Shown here one piece after another: positions 26,316-36,256 of a stretch of 64,000 bases of DNA (positions within the stretch are counted from its first letter, which is position 1; each line of letters begins with the position of its first letter). The position numbers were made by a program, and so were the translations under genes. Under the pieces are notes generated by a model. That model saw only the letters and a list, made by a program, of their open reading frames with translations. It ran no database searches and was not told the DNA's origin. The stretch spans positions 19,745,001-19,809,000 of the forward strand of contig NC_058498.1 of NCBI RefSeq assembly GCF_020382885.2, written 5' to 3'. The DNA comes from Scatophagus argus (lineage: Eukaryota > Chordata > Actinopteri > Scatophagidae).

Positions 26316-29300
26316 GCACACCACACATACACATTTGTATGTATTGGTGTCAGCTCTGTGACATCCTTTTAACCTGACTTTTGCCCACTACCTGCTGCGG
26401 ACAATGAAATGTCTTCTTTCATTGGCTGAACTTGACCTGCTTTGACAGTTTGCTGTGTATGCTTCTCATATCTGGACATATGCAGTGTTTAGGCCAATGA
26501 AACCATCAAAAACAACACCATCAAACTTGTATTTACCCACCACTTTTCTCCTAAACCACAACCACTCTACCCTTGGACACAACATGACTTACTATACCGT
26601 AATGTGGCCAATAGATCAAAAACTTTAGCATATCAGTCAGTCTGTTTTATAATCATCATTACATGCATAAGAAGAATCACGGCAGCCGGACCTTGAGCCC
26701 TGCAGTCATGGCCATGACGCCTGTGCACACCTTTTTCTGTCTGCTGAACACTCAGTCGCTCCTTTGCTTGCCAGCTGCTGCTGAATTGCTCACAAATTCA
26801 AAGTGGTTTGGTCTGACTCGAGGAATCCAGAGAAAGAAAATCCCTCTTGGTTCATGATTTACCAGCGTAAATGCAGAGTGCCTGGTGGTGCTTTAGGTAT
26901 CTTGTTTAAATATGCTGAGCACTCAGATGAAATGCCATGTAAATTCACAGACTTGTTCAGGAACCCTTTGTAGTCACATTCCTCAACTTTGGTTGCAATC
27001 GTGGCATTGATATGTTTATCAATCAGCCATGCCCCCAGAACGTCGGTATCCAATTATATTGAAACATCAACTGCAGGCATTTGTGGAGATCCAAATGTAT
27101 GTTCCAAGTTTGGTGGAGACTGGCTAAAAGATGTTCAAAATGGCACAAATGGCACAAACGTTTTCCCAGGACCAAATGGGTGTGGTCACTTTCAGTCCAT
27201 GAGTCAATTCAGTTTCATTTGAAAACACTGGCAGTAGTTTGTAACAGTATCACAGTAACAAGAAACACCTTAATCCCTTATTCATCCACTCTAACACAGA
27301 CTTCACCTTTTTACAACGGGGCAGTTGGGCGGGCAGAGATCGTCAAAAGTCAGACACTCGTCTGTTGTTAATTGGCACTTGGACTGATCATCAGTTATTC
27401 TTGAATTAAGTCTTTTAGTTATTCATTCATTCTTTCAAAGTTTTGTTTTTTCTAAATTTTAAAAATCATCAGAACAGGACAGCATCAGACACAAGGACCT
27501 GAGTTGTTGGGTTATGTTAATATTTTGGTCAAATGAATTCCCTCCAACAGTCATATAATTTTGGGCTTGTGGGTAATGTATATCCACCGCAGAGCAGATC
27601 ACTATCCACAGTCTGATTATCCCACATCTGGCCCTGCTTAAACTGATGAATACCCGGGGGGAGGAATTAGACTGGTTGTGTAACCGTGGCCTGGTTTTAC
27701 ACAAATTAAGAAACTTGGCCCACAAACCACCATCTTCAACAGAATCAAGTAATAGCCCTGAACTTGCATTCTGTAGGAGTGCCGTGCACTCCCCTCATGC
27801 AATAAAACAACCCTATATAACTGCTATTTTTAACAACAGAGCCCACTGTGTTAAACATGCTGGACGCTGCAGTCTGGATTATGACCAAATGACGCCTTGT
27901 GGACTGTTAGCCAAACTGTCATCTTAAACTGTCTGTAACCAAATGGTACATGTGTGAGTTTGTGTCTGCTGTGCCAGGTTTAGTCTTTGTTGAGACCCAG
28001 TCCCAGCTGTACCACAGATCTGGCTCCTGCTCCTCCATCTGACTAACACCAGCAAGCACATATGAGTTTGAGTCCTAAAGTCAGAGGATATCTCAAATTT
28101 ATGGAGCATGATTTGCTTACCAGGACTATTGATCCATGAAGGCAACGACACTTTCTCCATCTCTTGCAGTGACTTTCTTGTTAAAGTGTGATTTTCACAG
28201 CGACGGACAGCGTGACACACTGTATTGTAATCTCATACTTTCCAGAGCTATAACAAAATGTTCAAATATGATTGGGATGTTTGACGTCAGGAGATCAGGA
28301 CCCTCTGACCCTCTCACACTAAGATGACAGTTTTGAAGTGTCATTTCCTGTCTCCTAGATCAAAGATGGTACTTCAGAGTAAAACTGCTGCACCACAAAT
28401 GTATTATATTTCAGTGTGAGTAAGTGAGTTTTACTTCAGGCAAAATGTTTGGATGAGAATCATCAGAATGTGTTTGAAGACGATCTATATATCTATATGT
28501 GGAACATGATTTCATGCCTTAAAGAAATGATATTTTAAAGAGTTTACATCAAGAAAACATAGTGAGCTTTGTCTCTAAATAAAAGCTGTGGATGTGTTTC
28601 ATTGTCATTTCCTTTACCTTGCTTACACTTAGAGGCACATTTCACACCTTACGTCTGCACTCTTCTATAAGCCCCTCCTCCCTGTCATCCCATGGCCGTG
28701 CACATGGTTCAGACACTCTCAGCTTCAGCTTGTCTTTGGATCCAGGAAACATGCGTGTGGCGATCTGCTTGCACATGGAGTTGGCATGTCTGTGATGAGG
28801 CGCTGCAAGAATCCATCTTGAAACACAAAATACACAAAATATAAGAGGAGCAGAATACCCTGGAAAACATTTACTATCACATGTCACAAATGTTGACTCA
28901 TCCTCAGCACGCTCCTCCCCAGCCTACTGGTGCTTCACGTGTACAGCCACCCTCGCCTCGGGTCCGCTCCCTGCAGCTCTGATTGTTAGCATTCACAGGC
29001 AGCAGATGTGCCCCGACTGCAGCTCAACAAGCAACACTGCATAACCATTATCCCCCCAGCAGCCAGTCTTGCTCAGCTGAATCACCAGAGTTAACCCTGC
29101 TGTTAAAATGTATTTTTAAGTGACAATTCATAATTCTTTTTTGTTGTCTGTGAAAGCTCTAACGCAGGTGATTTGGGACATGTTAGTGGTGCGTCTCCAT
29201 GTGTAGTGTGAACTGTACATGTGGCCACACATATCAGCTGTCATAACACCGGGATGAGAAGACATTATCTGTTGCTTGGGGTGAGAGTGACTTGTGTCCT

Positions 29301-32300
29301 GGAAGAGTCCACTCTCATCAGTACCACCACGATATCACAGCCAAGCAGTGACTTAGCATGGAGGCACACAGAGAGCTACCAATAATAATGTGATGAGGAA
29401 ATCATTAAGTGCCCCCTCAGACAAAGCAGGTTGTTTATCACAAGACTGTTTTAAGACTGTAATGTCCCCTCTTAATTCCAGGTGAGTCGTCCCCATCCCA
29501 GCGACAACCCTCTGCTCTTCCTCTTCCTGGTGGGTGGAGTCACGCCCTCAGAGCTGCGTCTCATCAGAGAGATTGTTACCACACACAAACCAGGGACCCA
29601 GGTGAGTGGGCAAGAGTCACTACATTTCTGTGTAATCAAATACTAAAGTATGAGGTTTTATTTTAGATACAAATACGCAAAAGTGTGTAAAATGGTTAAT
29701 ATTAATATGAGAATCAGTAATAGTTTTGTATTATATAACATTAAAAGGAGCCATTCTTCCCTAATAGTTTTAGTTGGCCAAAAGTCATCACATTTTAGTC
29801 AATTTCTTTCTCTTGAAAGTATTTCATTTAGGCTAATGCAGGTAACAGATATCAGTATCTATAGTAATCAGACTGGAGTGCAGTCAGTGTTGTACAGATG
29901 CTCTGCAGGTCTGCAGCCAGCACATTGCTGTCCTCCTGAGAAGACACGAAGCATCGGCATCATCAGCAGCTCCGTGTTTGCAGATTTCTTTTTAAGCATG
30001 CCGGTTTGATCGGGCAGTCGTTTAGGTTGGACTAACAAATATTATCATTGAATTATAAATATTGCTTTTAAAATAGCGCTGAAACAATGAGTTGAGTAAT
30101 GTGCTTACCTGGCATTACACAAACATCTTCCAAATGAAGTCCTGTAAAAGTTTAGAAGAAACAACCTGACTAAACATTTATTTCAGTTCATGTTGTGTTC
30201 AGGGCCTTCCATTATGCTGGTAAGGACAAGTAAGTGAAAATGGAGCATAATGGAGCATAAGTACAAATTGTCTTCCCATATATAGAAATAAATGAAAAGT
30301 CTCATTCATTCATTGATGTGTTACCACAAAGTGAACACTTTTTTGTAAGAAAGCGGCAAGCGTAGCTTCAGCTACCCTTGTCAACTTGTGCCCAATGTGC
30401 TAACTGCACATTGGGCACAAGTTGACAAGGGTGACTGCCAGGAAACACTGACTAAAGTTAGCAGCTTCAATCAGCTAAATTACAGAGGCATTGAATGCAC
30501 GTTGGTTTAATTCTTCCCGCTTAATTTAGAACCACAGGGCGTCTCTCTGTGTTGCTTCACTGCAGTACTTTGTATTTTCTTTTCTGATGAATTAGTTAAT
30601 TGTGTCCATACATCTTTTCTTTTTTCCCTGCCAAAATCTTTTTGCATTGAAGCCATCATTGTTGTTGTCATTAACTTGCTGTCAGGTTGGGACAGCATCA
30701 CCTGAGATTGTGGGAATCTGCCCACATCACATCAATAACGGGACTGCATTGTTTTTATTTTGACAGACCAACTTGACGCACAATTGGGGGAAAATATCAT
30801 CGATTTTTTGAATGTCTGACAGTCCCCCGCTAACATTTTAGTCCCATCCCAATGAAAACAACATATACACTATATAGACAAAAGTATTGGGATGGTGCTG
30901 TTTTTCAGGGGTTGGGCTCAGCCCCTTAACTTCCAATGAAGGGAAATCTCAATGCTTCAGCATACCAAGACATGTTGGACGATGCTATGCTTCCAACTTT
31001 GTGGCAACAGTTTGATGAAGGTCCGTTTCTATTCCAGCATGACTGTGTCCCAATGGACAAACAAAGTCCGTAAAGACATGACTGTATGAGTTTGGTACTG
31101 CATGATTGGGCCGAAATTCCCGCAGAAACCCTCCAAAATGTTGTGGAAAGCCTTTCCAGAAGAGTGGAAGCTGTTATAGCTCCAAGGCTGTCTGTGTATT
31201 TATAGTGTGATTTCATCAAAGTTGCTGTTGGTGTAATGGTCAGGTGTCCCAATACTTTTGTCTGTATAGTGTGTTTATCATTAATATTATCAAAGCTCTG
31301 GTTTTAGCTTGTTTGGGTTTTTTTCTTTCGTTTTTTTTTTAGCTAGTACTGTTGCTTGTACTTGCAGTGTATGTTAACATCCACGTCATAAACCTCTAAC
31401 ACTCTCACAGCTATAAAACATCAAATCTCCTGTGATAAAGATGAGACGAGACTCTCACATTCATTTCAGACAGAGTGCACCTAACAACTAACGTACGAGC
31501 GCAGGTGGCTCAGATCAGGTGTAGAGGTGAGAGTGACATCTGATCTCGACTTGCGTTAACACAGTAATTGCATGCGGGAGATGTTGTGTCTGTCCGCCTG
31601 TGTGTTTGGGTAATTTAAGTGCTGATTACATATGCAGACCACAGTGACATGCAGAACATGCAGATGAGTGTGTTTTCTCTGTGTGAGAGGAGTGCAAATA
31701 AGGAGAAGAGGGAGATCAGGCCGAGTGCAATGAGTCTGTCTTGATAAAAGGCTTTGAGAAGGAGGCCAGGGGCAATGAAAGGCCTGGCAAGGATCAAAGC
31801 CTTCCATCTGTAATCAGGAAAGCTGAATAAAGACGAGCTTACACAATAACCTGCTGGCCCACACACACACACACACACACACTGATGTCAGCACACATGT
31901 TCGAGTCTTAGCACATACATGAACGACATACTGTATAGAGACAAGTGTGCATCCAGATGATGGATACAGACCAGACATTGATGCACAGTTACATTGAAAA
32001 CAAGCTGGACTAAATTCCTCTGAAACACGCTCTGCCACTACAAACAGGTCCGCTGCCAACTTTAGGTGCTGACCCAGAGTTAAAGCAACACTGCTGCAGC
32101 CACACAGAGCTTCTCTGTTATACAACAGAAGAGAACCAGGGCTCTTATTCACACTAGAAAGTACTTCAGCTACAGTGAATCTGCATCAAAATTTACTACA
32201 TGGTGATAGAAAAGCATGGGATGTGTCTGAGTAGAGTACAGCAGTTATTGAAACACACTCAAAAATGTTTTGTTGTATAAAAAAGCTTTGGGGTAAAAAA

Positions 32301-33608
32301 AAAAAAACAAATTCAATCAGACATTCACAGGACTCTTTGATTATTTTCACTGAAATCGAAAGTGATGCCCCACCTACAGTCTCTCTCTGTGTCAAGCCTT
32401 CACCACCTGTAGACTCGACAGGTGAGTGTAGTACTGGTGTTTGTGCCAGTACTTTGCTTCTTTACACAGAAAAAAGACTGCACAGCTTGAAGTCCCAGCA
32501 GGTACAGATGTATTCTAAAGCTCTCTTCGGACATGCTCCTCGTTACGTAAATGTGATGGCAAGCAATAAGACTCAATAAGCACCCAAGTAACTTTTACGT
32601 TGTTTTATTGCTTGTTTTTAATATCGACGCCCAGTAGCTAAGCAGGCCAGCACTCCCTCCCTTTTTTGTCCGTGTAGATTCTCAGCTCACCTTGCATAGA
32701 AGAGCTTAAGATAAACTGACTTAAGTTAAAAGCGAAGACGTTTCACCTCTCATCCAAAAGGCTTCTTCAGTTGAACCGAAGCCTGTGTTAGCTGCATGGA
32801 TGACTCAATCAGTCATGATCAATGTGATAAATGCTTTTGCCTGCGCACTGTAAAATAGGTACTTTTACTAAACAGGCAGGAGAGTGACTTGAAAGTATAA
32901 TAAATGATTCGGTTGATAGAACATTTATCTGGGGATTTTGGTGTCAAAACGTTTCAACAGAAAAATAAGTTTTAACATGCATCATTGAAGCAACAGCCTG
33001 TGACAGAGCTGAGAACGTTCCTCCTCCTTCATTACTTTTTAACTCACTGCCTCTGACACAGCAGGTAGCAAATGTCACGAGCAGCGTTTCTTTCCGTAAC
33101 TGTCCCGTCATGTCTGCTGGAGAGCCATCAGTTTAACAGACGTATGAAGCCAGCATGTGTGACTCTCAGATGCATTTCAGACAGCAGGAACCAGATTCAG
33201 TCCCCAGCTTCTGCTTGGTTTTTACGCATGGCTGCATCCTCAATGAGTATTTCACAGTCAAAGGATTTTTGTTGAAGTAGCACCAACCGAAACTTTTTTG
33301 AGACAACATGCCACCTAAAAAAAACAACAAAAACAACCAGGGCTTGCAGCATAACCTCATTGGCAGAAGTGAAGAGAATAAACCAGCTGCCAAGGTACCT
33401 GATTCACGCACCTTGCTGATCGCCGATTTGCACATTACTCACCCTGAAATTCATTTCTGCTTCAATCCACATTGACCTGTTTTAAACGTAATTAGTGTGT
33501 TTTGTTCTGCACCAGGTGCTGGTTCTGTCCACCAGGTTACTGAGACCGACGGATATCCCCGAGCTGCTCTTCACCACCCAAAGGCTGTCTCCCGATATCG
33601 GTGTGTGA
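20237..33608 (+). CDS. scfd2: SCFD2 (Sec1 family domain-containing 2), 3' part
   Basis: Five recognisable exons (20237-20327, 20930-21075, 26127-26261, 29482-29601, 33516-33608) join in a single frame to 194 codons plus stop. They cover the C-terminal portion of this Sec1/Munc18-superfamily protein. SM proteins bind SNAREs and promote vesicle fusion; the specific role of SCFD2 is poorly known, so a trafficking role is an inference from the fold. Diagnostic stretches are FHPDR..CPDIEHMS, GLTDLLKTGFSMFMKVSRPH, FLVGGVTPSELRLI and LSTRLLRPTDIPELLF, all close to my memory of the human protein. The C-terminus ends LSPDIGV, as expected for the family. The N-terminal two thirds are not seen and should lie left of the window or in unrecognised exons. 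The gene converges on RASL11B. A polyadenylation signal follows about 400 bp after the stop. Confidence 0.9.
20686..20709. repeat. Poly(T) run
   Basis: 24 consecutive T in the 602-bp intron between the first two SCFD2 exons. It could be the tail of a minus-strand retrocopy, but no element body was recognised next to it. Confidence 0.9.
20930..21075 (+). CDS. scfd2: SCFD2 exon
   Basis: It follows 'gtgtttttag'; two bases complete the split codon, then 48 codons run CANPEELTTQRAHTAVEKMF and on to LRSVYTSSDGVHQ. This corresponds to the human SCFD2 stretch containing 'DELFTSLRDI' and 'LLKQFKSVY'. The donor CAG|GTCTAA is weak, lacking G at +5, but the phase-0 exit agrees with the next exon. Confidence 0.85.
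21076..26126 (+). other. SCFD2 intron (5.05 kb)
   Basis: No coding signal. It includes a reverse copy of the common fish repeat near 22.2 kb, a short inverted repeat (cttttccatc/gatggaaaag) near 24.69 kb and repeat-like 'gctaacatgctgatgtttag' text near 25.5 kb. Ends with 'tgtgttttgcag'. Confidence 0.8.
22125..22340 (-). repeat. Degraded teleost interspersed repeat, copy 2
   Basis: Ends with 'catttccccaaacatcaaac' and 'tattccttt', the reverse complement of the usual start of this repeat family (an 'aggaatagtttgaca'-like phrase). Upstream text carries 'ttaacctgctgctagcag'. It has the opposite orientation to the other copies. Confidence 0.5.
26127..26261 (+). CDS. scfd2: SCFD2 exon
   Basis: 45 codons between 'tgtgttttgcag' and AAG|GTCAGA, phase 0 at both ends. 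The frame reads ATYRPFLRQILEEVFHPDR then CPDIEHMSGGLTDLLKTG and FSMFMK, very close to human SCFD2 ('DIEHMSSGLTDLLKTGFSMF'). This is the most conserved block of the gene in the window. Confidence 0.95.
26262..29481 (+). other. SCFD2 intron (3.2 kb)
   Basis: Begins with an imperfect (CA)n run at about 26279-26330. No coding or recognised mobile-element signal in the rest. Confidence 0.8.
26279..26330. repeat. (CA)n microsatellite
   Basis: Interrupted CA repeat starting 18 bp after the SCFD2 exon donor. Confidence 0.9.
29482..29601 (+). CDS. scfd2: SCFD2 exon
   Basis: 40 codons between 'cttaattccag' and CAG|GTGAGT, phase 0 at both ends. The frame reads VSRPHPSDNPLLFLFLVGGV then TPSELRLIREIVTTHKPGTQ, matching the Sec1-family strand and helix near the C-terminus of SCFD2. 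Confidence 0.95.
30374..30432. repeat. Perfect 27-bp inverted repeat, 5-nt loop
   Basis: Positions 30374-30400 are exactly complementary to 30406-30432 around the loop 'taact'; the arms begin acccttgtcaac and end ccaatgtgc. Flanking bases do not pair. No mismatches are present, so the arms are either recent or maintained. No mobile-element ends are recognised at its borders. Confidence 0.95.
30868..31271 (+). mobile_element. Tc1/mariner-like transposon remnant
   Basis: The ends are 25-bp terminal inverted repeats with one mismatch, beginning cactatatagacaaaagta on the left and, reverse-complemented, cactatacagacaaaagta on the right. A TA flanks the left end, while the right flank has decayed to TG. 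The ~350 bp between them keep shreds of a Tc1-type transposase 3' half: frame fragments 'FLFQHDCVPMDK' (region of the catalytic D in FQHDNAP-like motifs) and 'ETLQNVVESLSRRVEAVI' (C-terminal 'VESMPRRVEAVI'-like). The N-terminal DNA-binding half is missing and the frames are broken, so it cannot encode an active enzyme. Confidence 0.85.
31859..31881. repeat. (CA)n microsatellite
   Basis: Perfect run of about 11 CA units in the last SCFD2 intron. Confidence 0.9.
33516..33608 (+). CDS. scfd2: SCFD2 terminal coding exon
   Basis: Acceptor 'tgttctgcaccag', then 30 codons VLVLSTRLLRPTDIPELLFT and on to LSPDIGV followed by TGA. Human SCFD2 ends with a very similar sequence, so this is the natural C-terminus. 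Confidence 0.95.
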   Translation: MLVLSTRLLRPTDIPELLFTTQRLSPDIGV

Positions 33609-34035
33609 AAGGGCGTCACGTGGAAACACATGCAGGCGCACGTGGCAGGACACGTGTCACAAACACCTTGACACCTCAAAAGGTGTGAGCGGGGCTTTAA
33701 TGAGATTCGCTGTTAAAAGCCTCAAGTGGAAATCAAGGAGACGAAGAAAAGCAACATTCCCATCCTGTTTACGTCAGCTTTACGTCTGATTTCATTCTAA
33801 ACTGTAAAGTCATTGTATCAGCGCAGCTATTGGCTGTTTTTTTCTTTTTCTTTTTCTTTTTTTTTTTTTTTCTCGAAGGCACAATGAAAAAAAAATGTTT
33901 TTCTGTGACTCTTCTGCTGCCCAACAGAAATCTGTCAAAAGCCTCTTGGCACTTTTCCTCAACCAGAGGTGTGGATTTCCAACAGCACATCAGGTGCAAA
34001 CTTTAATGCAATAAAATTAGTGACTTTTCAAACAC
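33609..34035 (+). other. SCFD2 3' UTR (putative)
   Basis: No coding frame. It includes a T-rich stretch at 33838-33871. AATAAA at 34010-34015 is the first canonical polyadenylation signal after the stop and would give a UTR of about 420 nt. Confidence 0.5.
34010..34015 (+). promoter_or_regulatory. Polyadenylation signal AATAAA, SCFD2
   Basis: Canonical hexamer about 400 bp after the SCFD2 stop. Cleavage site not determined. Confidence 0.5.
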
Positions 34036-34997
34036 CATCATGTGATGGCTTTCTTTTATTTGCACATCAAGGCAATCAGGCTTATTTGTTAGCCATTTTG
34101 AAAGCACACACTGTGTGCGTGTGTGCTGTTGTGGTGGAATGAATACACACACTCTTGTTAGTGGCCGTTCACACCTCCACATCATATGGTGGCAAATCAG
34201 AGGAGAATAATTAACAAGTTGTTTCACACTGTCTGCTAAGGCTGCTAATTTGCTCACACCTAGCACTCATCCACGCCCCACACGCACACACACAACTTTA
34301 TTCTCTCCAACACGAATCACGTAGGCTACAGCTCAGTAATTTCTCCCACCTACGCACACCTGAATCGATTGTGAATACGAGAGTCCCCCACATTTTGTCA
34401 GAGTGACGGGGAGTGTATGAATCCACTAAATCATGTGTTTTGCGGGAGAGATTGGAACAGGATATTCAGGATTCTCTCATTATTTCTGGATTGTCAATAA
34501 ACAGATCACTAACACACACACACACTGGATTTTTATTGGAAAATTGTTTAATATTATTTTCTCCTCATCTTCTGGGACCTTGCGATTCTCTTAGGAGATA
34601 ATGAAAACTAACATGAACTCCTTCAGCTCAGGCTATTTCAACAGCTTTTTCCCTTTATTTGTCAAAGTGATTTCGTAGGGTCAGGGACTGCACTGGTTTT
34701 TTAGATGCATCTCGACACCTGAGAAGCTGCCGTACAGTCATGCTGCCATTGTCAGTTTAAAGCTGTTCATGCATTTTTATAAGGTTTAATATATTGGTGT
34801 ATTCATAAGTTAGACTGTCTTATTCTGCATGAGTCATCCCCTTCATAATAGCAGAGATGTCTCTTATAATCACATGAGCCCAGAGACGTGACACGGGCTC
34901 AAAAAGTGAGATTTTTGACATGTGCTCCCTGCGTATGTGATTGTTTCTGCTGTCAAAGGCAAAGACAAACCAGAGACGCCATGAAATTCATCATCAT
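34036..34997. other. Intergenic gap between converging SCFD2 and RASL11B
   Basis: About 1 kb without a recognised gene or mobile element. It contains a short CA run near 34.5 kb. The exact limits depend on the real 3' ends of both genes. Confidence 0.5.
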
Positions 34998-35003
34998 TTT
35001 ATT
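34998..35003 (-). promoter_or_regulatory. Polyadenylation signal AATAAA, RASL11B (minus strand)
   Basis: TTTATT on the plus strand reads AATAAA on the RASL11B strand, about 750 bp after its stop. It is a reasonable end for that transcript; other weaker signals could be used. Confidence 0.45.
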
Positions 35004-35197
35004 GTGAGCAAAAAGTGTAACAAATAAATAACAACAGGCCCTTTTGTAACTTCTTTTTTTATAAAGTGCATCAGTGATAATAAACGCCACATGCTACATA
35101 CTGCCCCTCTACATCCCGCGCCTCCACTCTCACTATTCTGTCATGCACAATGGATGCTGTGAAAATATACTGCAGGTAATGACATGTAAGAGACAGA

Positions 35198-35249
<52 letters not shown>

Positions 35250-35755
35250 CTGCACACAGCCTTGACTCAAGCAGCTGCTATTATAACATCAACATTTGGC
35301 AGCCTAAATAAAGAACTGCCACAATGGGCAACACAGCTAAAAATAAGCTAAAGTGTCCTTCAGAGCTGCTGTTGCCAGGAGAGCTTGATATGCAGTTTTT
35401 GAATTTATTTGCAGAGAGAGTGGATTTCAGTCAGCCTCACACGGCTGACTCTGTGTCCTCAGCTGCCATTTCTTCTCCTGAACAGATGACGAACCTCCTC
35501 GCTGCTTCTCCTTACACATGGTATCTGACAGGACAGACACCTGCCCATGTAGAGGTCATCACCTCTGTAAAGACTCAGCTGCCTCTGGCAATTGAGAACC
35601 TACCACTTTTTGTTTCACACCTGCCTCCTTCAGCCATACTGACACAGGACTGCAGTGGAGAAGTTTAAATCTTCTCTGTCCTCTTTTCTCTTCCATCTTC
35701 AATGCTTTCTTTCTCTCTGTGGCCACTCTGGACCACTTTCGACTTCTAGTCCTCT
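35004..35755 (-). other. RASL11B 3' UTR (putative)
   Basis: Non-coding on the RASL11B strand. It carries a long (CA)n array (GT-rich on the sense strand) and, antisense to the gene, an open frame of 114 codons at 35324-35668 with no recognised homologue. Confidence 0.5.
35201..35247. repeat. (CA)n microsatellite
   Basis: Perfect run of about 23 CA units, which would read as (TG)n in the RASL11B 3' UTR. Confidence 0.95.
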
Positions 35756-36256
35756 TCACACAGAGGTGACAGTCCTGACTTTCGCTGACAGTGCCTGTTT
35801 GAAGCGCCTCTTCAAGTCTTGCATGTTGGGGGACTTTGGCCTGGGGATGAGTGGCGAGCGCCTCTTCTCCGTGGCGGCGCTGGCAGAGCCGTGTGAGGAG
35901 TTGGAGGAGGGGGGAGGTGGCTGCTTGGCTAGCTGGCAGCACAGCCTGTGGAAAGCACTGTGCACCTGGTTGTAGTCCTCACTGGCAGATACCTCATAGA
36001 AGGAGCAGCCCAGCGTTCCCGCCAGCAAAGGACCCTGCTGAGAGTCGACCCGCCTCAGGTGCAGCAGGTCCGCTTTATTGGCCAGCAGGATTACCGGAGG
36101 CATATTGGCGCCGCCGGTACGAACAACAAGCTGGTGGAGCTGATCGATCAGATCGAAGCTGCTGCGGTCTGTCACAGAGTACACCAGCACCACTGCGTCG
36201 GCCCACTGCATGGAGCAGGTCACATGGTCAGGCAGACTGATGCCATTATCAGTCAT
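35756..36256 (-). CDS. rasl11b: RASL11B exon 4 (last)
   Basis: 166 codons and TGA after a 'tcccag' acceptor on the minus strand, entering in phase 0 at residue 84. It encodes G4, G5 and the basic C-terminal tail. A Pro/Ser/Ala-rich linker at about residues 196-211 is longer in low-complexity residues than the human one as I recall it. Confidence 0.96.
   Translation of the reverse strand: MTDNGISLPDHVTCSMQWADAVVLVYSVTDRSSFDLIDQLHQLVVRTGGANMPPVILLANKADLLHLRRVDSQQGPLLAGTLGCSFYEVSASEDYNQVHSAFHRLCCQLAKQPPPPSSNSSHGSASAATEKRRSPLIPRPKSPNMQDLKRRFKQALSAKVRTVTSV

Larger units (their letters stand above)
29602..33515 (+). other. SCFD2 last intron (3.9 kb)
   Basis: No coding exon. It holds the perfect 27-bp inverted repeat near 30.4 kb, the Tc1/mariner-like remnant near 31 kb, a (CA)n run near 31.87 kb and a short fragment near 32.75 kb ('gaagacgtttcacctctcat' then 'ccaaaaggcttcttcagtt') of a kind shared by many fish retroelement tails. 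Confidence 0.8.

Noticed and set aside
26279..26330. CRISPR-like or other tandem array
   Set aside because: All tandem arrays in the window are simple dinucleotide or homopolymer microsatellites. There are no spaced direct repeats, and the DNA is vertebrate.
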